42,913 nucleotides of DNA, taken from the NCBI GenBank assembly GCA_900757715.1, contig CAAEOZ010000212.1, positions 1-42,913 of the forward strand, read 5' to 3'. The position numbers and the translations under genes were made by a program. Shown here piece after piece: positions 15,388 through 23,391 of this stretch. The notes beneath the pieces are model-generated. The model was not told where the DNA came from. It did no database searches and saw nothing but the letters and a program-made list of their open reading frames with translations. How positions within the stretch are numbered: the first letter of the stretch is position 1; every line of letters starts with the position of its first letter. The DNA is from an uncultured Veillonella sp. (GTDB lineage Bacteria; Bacillota; Negativicutes; Veillonellales; Veillonellaceae).

Positions 15388-16833
15388 TTAACCTCTCACT
15401 TTGCGCAACAATGCTACGATACGATTACTAGGCTCTTCATATTCTTTTTCTTTATGATTTTGAATCACGCCCAAATTTTGAATGCCAAGAATATCATTAA
15501 TCTCTTGTACAGATTGAACTTTGCGATTACCAAAGAATTGGCCCAATGTATAGAGGCAACCAAAGATGAGTCCTAAAATGGCAGAGCCTAATAGAATAAG
15601 AACCTTACGCGGAGCAATCGCCTTTTCTGGCAATGTAGGAGGATCAACGATTTGAACTTCATTCGGTACCATAACCTCTGCAACCTTCGCTTCTTCTAAG
15701 CGAGTGGATAACATTTGATAGATATCTTGTGCCACATCTACATCACGTTTTGCTTGGATATAACCGCGTTCTTTTTCAGGTAACCCCTTCATAGCTTCTT
15801 CGTTTACTTTATCTAACTCAGCTAATGTAGATTGTTTACCTTGAGCTACTGCTAGAGCAGCTTCATTTTTAAATTTATCCGCTAACAAGCCTTGTTGTGC
15901 AGAATTGCTTGATGGTGCTTGTTGAGATGCAATGGCATTAATTTCAGCATTTAAACCGCTTTTAGCCTCTTCAATTTGTTGGTTAATCTCTTTCATCGCT
16001 GGATGTTCATCAGTATATTTACCAACGTAAGAAGCTTTACGAGATTCTAGATCTGCTAACTGCCCTTTATAAGCTTGAACCGTAGCACTATCGGCGATGC
16101 TTTTACCAGCAGAACCTAATTGCTCATTGATACTACCAAGTGCAGCTTGTGCCGTTTCTAAATCAAGTTGATTTTGAGCTTTCTCACGATCGATAAGAGT
16201 AATCTTATCGGTTAAGCCTTTCATTTGATCTGCTGTGGAGTACACCTTATTATCTATTTGAAATTGTTGTAATTTCTTTTCTGCTTGCTCTAATTCAGTT
16301 TTTGCAGTAACAACGCGTTTCTGTAAGAATTCACGAGTAGTTCGTTGTTCAACATGAGAGATTTCAGCAAGGCGTTTCAAAAAAGTATCAATAAGTAATT
16401 GATTAGCTTCTTGTGCTTGCTCAGGAGACTTACCTGTTACACTTACTTGCAATAACTCGGTTTCTTTATAAGGTTTAGTTTCAATGCGAGTTTTAACAAA
16501 ATCTTCATATGTTGGCGCATTACCAGTACCTTCAGGATCTTCTATAGCAGTAATTACTGGCTCTACTACATTACGACTTTTTAAAATTTCTGCATCTGTG
16601 TTCATCAATTGACGAGACATAGAATCAGAATAGCCATTAGCACTAGATAATACAGAATTGCTCAAACCTTGAGCTTGTTTAATACGCAACATCGATGTAG
16701 ATTGATATGTAGATGGTGCAAGAAAGGCATACGCACCACCTAAAACCATACATGCTACCGTAATATTAATAATTTTACGGCGCTTTTTAATGAGGACTCT
16801 GCCCACCTCTTTTAAATCAATAATTTGTTCCAC
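15388..16833 (-). CDS. Wzz/CpsC-like polysaccharide co-polymerase
   Basis: Chain-length determinant protein with two membrane segments (about 21-40 and 409-430) around a large periplasmic coiled-coil domain rich in Q, E and K, as in the GNVR-containing PCP-2a proteins. The Pro-rich lead-in DPPTLPEKAIAPRK before the second helix is typical. A cytoplasmic tail of about 50 aa follows, where CpsC proteins contact their kinase. The start is taken as GTG at 16833 because GAAAGGGG lies seven bases upstream; a TTG at 16863 would add ten residues. It controls polymer length together with Wzy. Its partner kinase is degenerate here, so control by phosphorylation cycling is doubtful. Confidence 0.9.
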   Translation of the reverse strand: MEQIIDLKEVGRVLIKKRRKIINITVACMVLGGAYAFLAPSTYQSTSMLRIKQAQGLSNSVLSSANGYSDSMSRQLMNTDAEILKSRNVVEPVITAIEDPEGTGNAPTYEDFVKTRIETKPYKETELLQVSVTGKSPEQAQEANQLLIDTFLKRLAEISHVEQRTTREFLQKRVVTAKTELEQAEKKLQQFQIDNKVYSTADQMKGLTDKITLIDREKAQNQLDLETAQAALGSINEQLGSAGKSIADSATVQAYKGQLADLESRKASYVGKYTDEHPAMKEINQQIEEAKSGLNAEINAIASQQAPSSNSAQQGLLADKFKNEAALAVAQGKQSTLAELDKVNEEAMKGLPEKERGYIQAKRDVDVAQDIYQMLSTRLEEAKVAEVMVPNEVQIVDPPTLPEKAIAPRKVLILLGSAILGLIFGCLYTLGQFFGNRKVQSVQEINDILGIQNLGVIQNHKEKEYEEPSNRIVALLRKVRG

Positions 16834-16983
16834 CCATATACCCCTTTCTGTAAAAGTATACAAACAACAGGGTCTCTCCCACTCAGAATATTAACTGTAC
16901 CTAACCCTCTCGATAAAGGCACAATGTATCAAAATTAAAATGGTCTTATACATATATCGGGTAATAAATGTATCGTCCACGAC

Positions 16984-18810
16984 TTATACATTATGATTTG
17001 GGTCGTATGTAGGAATGATATCCTGCAACACATTAATTACATCTATATCAGCTTTACATGTATCAAAACGCTCTATTTCACGACTTAGCCATTCTTGATT
17101 AACATCTTCTAGAGCTGCTTCAAAAATTTTCTTATGCGTAGTAGTATTCGTACCTTCTTCGGCAGTCAATAATTCTTCGTATAACTTTTCACCTGGACGT
17201 AATCCAGTAAATTCAATACGAATATCCTTATTAGGCTCAAAGCCAGAAAGGCGAATCATATTCTTAGCCAAATCGACAATTTTAACCGGTTCACCCATGT
17301 CTAAAAGAAACACTTCGCCTCCATTCCCCATGGCACCAGCTTGAAGTACTAATTGACTGGCTTCAGGAATAGTCATGAAATAACGTGTCATTTCTGGATC
17401 TGTAACGGTTACAGGGCCACCTGCTTCAATTTGTTTACGAAATAAAGGAATAACCGAACCACGGCTACCAAGTACATTACCAAAACGAACTGTTATAAAC
17501 TTAGTATCATATGTGTGATTCATACCAAGCACAACTTTTTCAGCAACCCGTTTTGTAGCGCCCATAACGCTGGTTGGATTCACCGCTTTATCCGTGGAAA
17601 TCATAACAAATCGATCTACTCCATGAGCTCCAGCTACATCCGCAACATTACGAGTACCATAAATATTATTTAATACCGCAGCAATTGGCTGGATTTCCAT
17701 AAGCGGCACATGTTTATGAGCTGCCGCATGAAATACTACATCAGGATTATAGTTTTTAAAAATTTGCTCTAGTTGATTCTTATCACGAATATCTGCAATG
17801 ATTGGAACCAAGGTACCTTCAGGCGCAATACTACGTAATTCTTGATGAATAAGATAAATACTATTTTCACCATGACCAAGGAGCAATAGCTTCTTAGGTT
17901 TTACACGTAAAACTTGACGACAAATTTCAGAACCAATAGAGCCCCCCGCACCAGTAACTAAAACCACTTTATCCTTAAGATATGTTTCAACCTTGGACGT
18001 ATCGAGCTGAATCTCATCGCGCTCCAATAAGTCTTCGATTGAAACAGGATGTAAATGAGATACAAGAACTTCATCATCAAGTAATTGGTACATCCCCGGT
18101 AAAATATTGATTTTACACTTTAAAGGAGCACAAATTTTCATGATTTCCTGAATAATATCTCGCTTCACGGAAGGCATAGCAATAATGATTTCTTCTACCT
18201 TATACTTAGCAACTAATGCAGGAATATCTTCACGGCTCCCAAGAATTCTAAAACCATTCATAAGACGATTATGTTTAAACATATCATCATCAACAAAACC
18301 AATCACTCGACGAGAACGCTTATGATATCGTTCAATTTCACGAGCTATAGTTGCACCTGCATCACCAGCTCCTATGATCAATGTATTTACTTGTCCACTT
18401 TCATCATCGTCCCCACGGCTATAGTGAAGTGCCACATAATGAAGCAACATTCGTCCCATACCAACAATACCTGTAGTGAGGAACCATGTAATAAAATAGA
18501 TGGAGCGTGGTAATGACTTACCAAATACAAACATAGAGGAATAGAATAAAGCCGTACCAATTGTAGTCGCTACAAATACTGCTAATACCTCTCGCATCCC
18601 TGCATAACGCCAAATACGTGTATATAAATGCATTATCAAGAACATCAACATATACGAAATAAGTAATAACGGAAGTGCATCCACCATTTGACTAATATAT
18701 TGAGGTTCTATATGTCCATCAAATCGAATAAAAAGACTGATAAAAGCAACGATTACAATCGTCACAATATCTGTAATAAACAATATGGATGGTAATAAAT
18801 ATGAACGCAA
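16984..18810 (-). CDS. Membrane-bound UDP-GlcNAc 4,6-dehydratase (FlaA1/CapD/WbpM type)
   Basis: This 608-aa protein has about four N-terminal membrane helices (1-130), a first Rossmann domain with LIIGAGDAGA (144-153) and a second catalytic SDR domain with GAGGSIG (287-293). The catalytic site STDKAVNPTSVMGATK (405-420) has Met416 in place of the usual Tyr, as in WbpM and PglF. It converts UDP-GlcNAc to a UDP-4-keto-6-deoxy sugar at the inner membrane, feeding the aminotransferase. The start is TTG at 18810, set in a run of seven T directly after AAGGGGGCG. A 150-base gap with no clear promoter or terminator separates it from the CpsC-like gene. Confidence 0.92.
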   Translation of the reverse strand: MRSYLLPSILFITDIVTIVIVAFISLFIRFDGHIEPQYISQMVDALPLLLISYMLMFLIMHLYTRIWRYAGMREVLAVFVATTIGTALFYSSMFVFGKSLPRSIYFITWFLTTGIVGMGRMLLHYVALHYSRGDDDESGQVNTLIIGAGDAGATIAREIERYHKRSRRVIGFVDDDMFKHNRLMNGFRILGSREDIPALVAKYKVEEIIIAMPSVKRDIIQEIMKICAPLKCKINILPGMYQLLDDEVLVSHLHPVSIEDLLERDEIQLDTSKVETYLKDKVVLVTGAGGSIGSEICRQVLRVKPKKLLLLGHGENSIYLIHQELRSIAPEGTLVPIIADIRDKNQLEQIFKNYNPDVVFHAAAHKHVPLMEIQPIAAVLNNIYGTRNVADVAGAHGVDRFVMISTDKAVNPTSVMGATKRVAEKVVLGMNHTYDTKFITVRFGNVLGSRGSVIPLFRKQIEAGGPVTVTDPEMTRYFMTIPEASQLVLQAGAMGNGGEVFLLDMGEPVKIVDLAKNMIRLSGFEPNKDIRIEFTGLRPGEKLYEELLTAEEGTNTTTHKKIFEAALEDVNQEWLSREIERFDTCKADIDVINVLQDIIPTYDPNHNV

Positions 18811-18847
18811 AAAAACGCCCCCTTATACGATAGATATCGCCTTATCT

Positions 18848-19591
18848 TTAATCCTTACCTATTCGTGATACCATGTAAGCCCCTGTTAAGATTGGAGCAA
18901 TATCACGAGCAAAGTTGATACGACTATTCTTAGTTAAGTAAAGAATATCACCTTCACGCATGATGTAGTTTTCAGACATATCTCCAGTTTGTAAAATACG
19001 ATTCAAATTGATAGGAATCGGTTTCTCTGGATTGTCTTGATGAATCAAGTAAATTTTCTTCTTTGCTGTATCCCAGTTAAAACTACCTGCAGCCCCAATA
19101 GCATCAATAACTGTACTAGATTTAGTCAATGTATAGGCGCCAGGCTTATTGATTTCACCAAATACATATACGCGAACGCCGCCCAATTTCGATACATTTA
19201 CTGTGATATCAGGATTAATGATATAACGAGACAAACCTTGCTGTAACTCAGCGGTAAATTCATCTATAGTTAAGCCATCTGCTTTTACGGCACCAACCAT
19301 AGGGAACGATACATATCCATCTGGTCTGACGGTATACACAATGTCGTTACCATTACGCGTACCAAGCTCTGCCTGCTGAACCACTTGAATATTTAGTTCA
19401 TCTCCTTGGCGCAGACGATATTCTTTATCAGAGCTAATTACAGATGCGCTAGTTTCCAATGGTGCATGACCGTCCATTTGTACATTCTTAGCATTATAAG
19501 GCTGATTAGTATTAATACTAACTGGTGCAGCCATAGCCATTGTTGTAGTACATAAGAATGCAGCCATCATCATATACTGTTTCTTCTTCAT
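18848..19591 (-). CDS. wza: Wza-like polysaccharide export protein (PES and SLBB domains)
   Basis: First gene of the capsule operon. A signal peptide (1-22, ending AMAAP) is followed by a polysaccharide export sequence domain (56-135, starting YRLRQGDELNI) and one SLBB domain (139-220, starting VRVYVFGEINKPGAYTL). E. coli Wza, which forms the outer-membrane exit channel, is about 380 aa with more SLBB domains, a C-terminal pore helix and a lipid anchor. This 247-aa form has one SLBB, only about 25 residues after it, and no lipobox (AAFLC does not fit). How it spans or docks to the outer membrane is unclear. Start at 19591 because AGAGG lies five bases before that ATG; a TTG at 19612 is the alternative. 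Confidence 0.88.
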   Translation of the reverse strand: MKKKQYMMMAAFLCTTTMAMAAPVSINTNQPYNAKNVQMDGHAPLETSASVISSDKEYRLRQGDELNIQVVQQAELGTRNGNDIVYTVRPDGYVSFPMVGAVKADGLTIDEFTAELQQGLSRYIINPDITVNVSKLGGVRVYVFGEINKPGAYTLTKSSTVIDAIGAAGSFNWDTAKKKIYLIHQDNPEKPIPINLNRILQTGDMSENYIMREGDILYLTKNSRINFARDIAPILTGAYMVSRIGKD

Positions 19592-20000
19592 ACTTACCTC
19601 TTTTTTATTCAACTTATTTAATTCATCACTTAATTATTGATGTATCTTATATCTAAAAAATCAGTCATGCTATTTTATCATTTTTTTAAATATTCTTCTA
19701 CAAATCTATTATGTTCCAAGCGAACTTCATAAAACCTTCAACAATATCCCCTTAAAAATACAGTATTTTCAATATATGCTCATTAATTATTATTTGCTTT
19801 TTTCATTCCTAATTCACTAGTTTTATCATTGAACTTCTTAAAAATAATAAAAAATATATAAACTCACTTCATTATTAGCTCACATAGTTTTTCTATTTAT
19901 ATCAGAATTAGTGATAAAAAAATAAGGTGTATATACTAGAAATCTAGTATATACACCTTATTCAAAGTTTTTGACACTAATGATCGCTCTATATAATTAA
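19592..20000. other. AT-rich intergenic region upstream of the capsule operon
   Basis: This 409-base stretch between the capsule operon and the importer operon holds no supported gene. It contains the importer terminator (19913-19962) and must contain the capsule promoter. I found no hexamer pair with good spacing and matches: a CATAAT and a TATAAG occur on the minus strand without a recognisable -35. No ops/JUMPstart element is visible. The long leader leaves room for regulation of the operon. Confidence 0.6.
19913..19962 (-). terminator. Terminator of the branched-chain amino acid importer operon
   Basis: Perfect 20-base inverted repeat (19921-19940 and 19943-19962) with a two-base AA centre. 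The right arm read on the minus strand starts AATAAGGTGTATATAC and the stem is followed by a T-rich run (19922-19913). It lies 38 bases past the LivF stop codon. With no true loop, the end of the stem would open to form one. Confidence 0.75.
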
Positions 20001-20711
20001 TTATTCAACACGACCGCCTAAATAAGCTTCCATAACGCGAGGATTATGACGAACTTCATCAGCAGAGCCAGATAATACCATTTTACCAGTCTCCAAAACA
20101 TACGCATAATCAGCAATCTTCAATGCTTGACGTACATTTTGTTCTACTAAAAGAACGGTTGTTCCATCGGCACTAATTTCTTTAATAGTTTCAAAGATCT
20201 CATTTACTACTAAAGGTGCAAGGCCCATAGATGGTTCGTCTAGTAATAACAACTTTGGACGAGCCATAAGTGCACGACCAATAGCTAGCATTTGCTGTTG
20301 ACCACCTGATAAAGTACCTCCTAATTGATAGCTTCGTTCATCAAGAATAGGGAATCGTTTAAATACCTTTTTGATATCTGCTTCGATTTCTTTATCTTTA
20401 CGTGTATAAGCACCCATTTCAAGGTTCTCATAAACACTCATATCTTGTAGAATTTGACGTCCTTCAGGAACTAAGGAGATACCACTTTGTACAACTTGAT
20501 GGGTTTGGCGACCTGTAATATCTTGACCTTCAAAAATCACTCGACCAGATGTGGGTTTTACAAGTCCCATAATAGTCTTCATCGTCGTAGTCTTACCAGC
20601 ACCATTAGCACCAATAAGAGATACAATGGAACCTTGTGGAACTTCTAAACTTATATCTTTTAAGGCTGTAATATGTCCATAACCAGCCACAATATTTTCT
20701 AGTTTTAACAT
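20001..20711 (-). CDS. livF: Branched-chain amino acid ABC transporter ATPase LivF
   Basis: A 236-aa ABC ATPase with Walker A GANGAGKT, signature LSGGQQQML, Walker B LLLLDEPSMGL and the LivF-typical C-terminal YLGGRVE. It pairs with LivG to power import through LivH and LivM at the inner membrane. It is the last gene of the livJHMGF-order operon, with a strong hairpin after it. Substrates are by family leucine, isoleucine and valine, but this family also takes up other amino acids, amides or urea; the sequence does not decide. Confidence 0.93.
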   Translation of the reverse strand: MLKLENIVAGYGHITALKDISLEVPQGSIVSLIGANGAGKTTTMKTIMGLVKPTSGRVIFEGQDITGRQTHQVVQSGISLVPEGRQILQDMSVYENLEMGAYTRKDKEIEADIKKVFKRFPILDERSYQLGGTLSGGQQQMLAIGRALMARPKLLLLDEPSMGLAPLVVNEIFETIKEISADGTTVLLVEQNVRQALKIADYAYVLETGKMVLSGSADEVRHNPRVMEAYLGGRVE

Positions 20712-20712
20712 A

Positions 20713-21474
20713 TTACACCTCCTCTTTACCTAAGTATGCTTCAATTACAGCTTCATTATTTTGAATTTCTTGAGGTGTACCTTCAGCAATTTTCTTGCCA
20801 AAGTTAAGTACTACCAAACGATCACAGATATTCATCATCAATTCCATGGCATGTTCGATAACCACAACGGTAATACCTAGGTCACGAATCTTGCCAATCA
20901 ATTGACGCAGAACTTCAGTTTCACTATCATTCATACCTGCTGCCGGTTCATCAAGCAAGATTAACTGAGGGTGTGTCGCTAAGGCACGAGCGATTTCAAG
21001 ACGACGTTGCTTACCATACGGTAATGACGTTGCAACCTCTTCTGCATCTGCTTCAAGACCTACAAGCTTTAAGAACTCATAGGCAATGCCGCGACAACGC
21101 TCTTCTTCAATGCGTTGACGTTTTGTTTTCAAAAAACTAGATAAGAAGCCAGAGCCAGTACGACAATGCATACCTGTTAAAACAGTTTCAAGAGCTGTCA
21201 TATTGCCAAAGAGACGAATATTTTGGAATGTACGAGCAATCCCCATTTCAACAGTTCTATGAGGCTTAATGCCTACAACAGACATACCATCAAATACAAT
21301 TTCACCAGAACTTGCAGGGAATACACCAGTAATCAAGTTGAAAAGTGTGGTCTTACCAGCACCATTTGGACCGATAACACCAAATACCTCACCTTGTTTA
21401 ACACCAAAGGATACACCTGTGAGAGCTGCAACGCCACCAAAGCTTTTACTTACTTCATTTAATTCTAATAGCAT
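20713..21474 (-). CDS. livG: Branched-chain amino acid ABC transporter ATPase LivG
   Basis: A 253-aa ABC ATPase with Walker A GPNGAGKTTLF, the atypical signature LPYGKQRRLEIARAL found in LivG proteins, and Walker B LILLDEPAAGMN. The motif ARTFQNIRLF in the Q-loop region and an insertion of about 25 residues after it are also LivG traits. One base separates it from livF, so the two ATPases are coupled. It forms a heterodimer with LivF. Confidence 0.93.
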   Translation of the reverse strand: MLLELNEVSKSFGGVAALTGVSFGVKQGEVFGVIGPNGAGKTTLFNLITGVFPASSGEIVFDGMSVVGIKPHRTVEMGIARTFQNIRLFGNMTALETVLTGMHCRTGSGFLSSFLKTKRQRIEEERCRGIAYEFLKLVGLEADAEEVATSLPYGKQRRLEIARALATHPQLILLDEPAAGMNDSETEVLRQLIGKIRDLGITVVVIEHAMELMMNICDRLVVLNFGKKIAEGTPQEIQNNEAVIEAYLGKEEV

Positions 21475-21485
21475 TCAGTTCCCTC

Positions 21486-22496
21486 CTATCCTTGTTTTTC
21501 TTGTTGTTTACGCTTATATGCTTCAAAGCGTTCTGTTAATACTTGTGATTCTGGAATATATGGAGCTTTCTTAAAGCCTAATTTACGGCTAATTTTATCC
21601 ACCATGGATTCTGTTAAAATACCATCTGGACGAACGGCCATTAAAATGACTAGTAATGCACCATAGATGATGTCCCGATAGTCGGATAAGAAACGCAATA
21701 CTTCTGGTAATAATGTAAGAATAAAGGAACCTAATACGGAGCCCCATACTACATTGGAACCACCAAATACAGGGAATAACAAAATTTGTACTACTTTATG
21801 GTAGCTGAAATCTGTAGGATTGATAAAGTTTGTAATATGGGCATACAAACCACCGCCAATACCAGCGATAAAAGCACCGATGATAAAGGCCATCATCTTG
21901 TAGTATACAACGTTAATACCCATCAATTCTGCTGCATGATCATCAGCCTTAATCGCTGCAAAGGCACGACCCACACGGCTATTATTAATCCGTACACAAA
22001 AGGCGATAATCAATACTAAAATAGCTAACAAAATAATGATAGCCATTAGATTGCCCCATGCAACAGCATCAATGCCCATTAAACCATCGAGATCAAATTC
22101 ATAGGCATAATTTGTCAATTCTTGAGGAATGGATGGAATACCAGAAAGGCCTAATGCACCATTTGTAATATCCAAATTCAAGAAAATAACACGCACAACT
22201 TCGCCAAATCCAAGGGTAGCAATGGCAAGATATAAACCGCGAAGACGTGTTGTTGGTAAGCCAATGATAACTGCTACTAGACTAGCAACTAAACCACCAA
22301 TAATGATACCTACGATGATAGGTAAATCAGCTTTCAAAGAAAGAATAGCGCCTACGTATGCACCAACACTCATAAAGCCAGCAGCCCCTAAAGAAAGCTG
22401 TCCACTTGCCAGTGTGAAATAAATTGAAATACCCATGATGGCATTGATGATGAAAAACATCACGATCTGTAGATAATACGGGTTTAATAATTCCAT
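21486..22496 (-). CDS. livM: Branched-chain amino acid ABC transporter permease LivM
   Basis: Inner-membrane permease of 336 aa with about nine hydrophobic helices. The LivM/LivH family core is visible as GLPTTRLRGLYLAIATLGFG and, nearer the C-terminus, the coupling region RAFAAIKADDHAAELMGIN. It ends in a charged cytoplasmic tail (AYKRKQQEKQG). Its ATG shares one base with the livH stop codon (TAATG). It forms the translocation pore with LivH. Confidence 0.93.
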   Translation of the reverse strand: MELLNPYYLQIVMFFIINAIMGISIYFTLASGQLSLGAAGFMSVGAYVGAILSLKADLPIIVGIIIGGLVASLVAVIIGLPTTRLRGLYLAIATLGFGEVVRVIFLNLDITNGALGLSGIPSIPQELTNYAYEFDLDGLMGIDAVAWGNLMAIIILLAILVLIIAFCVRINNSRVGRAFAAIKADDHAAELMGINVVYYKMMAFIIGAFIAGIGGGLYAHITNFINPTDFSYHKVVQILLFPVFGGSNVVWGSVLGSFILTLLPEVLRFLSDYRDIIYGALLVILMAVRPDGILTESMVDKISRKLGFKKAPYIPESQVLTERFEAYKRKQQEKQG

Positions 22497-23377
22497 TACG
22501 GTCTCCCCCCTTTATCTTTAGAACCAAACAAGCCTTGTGGGCGCCAGAACAATAATAAGATAATGAGGCCAAAGGCTACGGCATCACGGAATGTAGAAGC
22601 ACCATAAGCAACAGAGAATACCTCTGCTACACCGAGGATAAAGCCACCAACCATGGCACCTGTAATGTTACCAAGACCACCCAGGATAAGTACTGCGAGG
22701 CCTTTAAAGCCGATGATAACGCCCATAGTAGGTTCAATAGCATTGAAAGATAAGCCTACCAATACACCTGCTGCCGCCCCTAATGCAGAAGCGATCATTA
22801 CAGTAACAGAAATAATCATGGTAGGGTTGATACCTAAGAGAGCTGCCGTTTCAGTACTCATGGATACGGCACGAATAGCCTTACCAATTTTAGTTTTCTT
22901 AATAACTATATTTAAAATGAGCATTAAGACGATGGAAACACCTAAGCCAATGATTTGTACCATGGAAATTTTAAAAGCCCCAAAGTCAATAAGACCACCA
23001 ATATAATCGGTTGGGAAGGATCTTGTTTGAGGGCCCCAAAGCAATAATGCCAAGCTTTCAATAAAGATGGAAACACCAATGGTACTAATAAGTGGTGCCA
23101 AGTGAGACACCTTTTTCTTGCGTAGTGGACGAAGCGCCACAAATTCTAAAAGATAACCGAGGATAGCACCTACAGCCATAGCTACGATAAGGGCTACAAA
23201 AATGTTAACGTTAAAAATTGTTACCATAAAAAGACCAACGAAGGCACCTATCATAAAGATGCCTCCGTGAGCCATGTTGATAATATTCAAAACACCGAAC
23301 ACAAGTGTTAAGCCAATAGCGAGTACAGCATATAAGCTACCGAGGGTTAACCCGTTAACTAATTGTTGTAAAAACAC
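22496..23377 (-). CDS. livH: Branched-chain amino acid ABC transporter permease LivH
   Basis: Inner-membrane permease of 293 aa. The N-terminus LQQLVNGLTLGSLYAVLAIG and the later GKAIRAVSMSTETAALLGIN are classic for LivH. The start is GTG at 23377 with AGGTAG upstream, fourteen bases after the binding-protein stop codon. It should heterodimerise with LivM. Confidence 0.93.
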   Translation of the reverse strand: MFLQQLVNGLTLGSLYAVLAIGLTLVFGVLNIINMAHGGIFMIGAFVGLFMVTIFNVNIFVALIVAMAVGAILGYLLEFVALRPLRKKKVSHLAPLISTIGVSIFIESLALLLWGPQTRSFPTDYIGGLIDFGAFKISMVQIIGLGVSIVLMLILNIVIKKTKIGKAIRAVSMSTETAALLGINPTMIISVTVMIASALGAAAGVLVGLSFNAIEPTMGVIIGFKGLAVLILGGLGNITGAMVGGFILGVAEVFSVAYGASTFRDAVAFGLIILLLFWRPQGLFGSKDKGGRP

Positions 23378-23391
23378 TATACTACCTCAAC

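Noticed and set aside
19690..19740. Mini-ORF of about ten codons (ATG AAG TTC GCT TGG ...) before wza with AAGG upstream, as a possible leader peptide
   Set aside because: No run of regulatory codons and no paired antiterminator/terminator follows it. Chance mini-ORFs are expected in this AT-rich leader.
19921..19962. Perfect 20-base palindrome as an operator or transposon end
   Set aside because: It directly follows livF and is followed by a T run on the coding strand. There is no transposase and no second copy in the window.
19592..20000. ops/JUMPstart antitermination element before the capsule operon
   Set aside because: No GGCGGTAG or similar motif is present on the minus strand in the leader.
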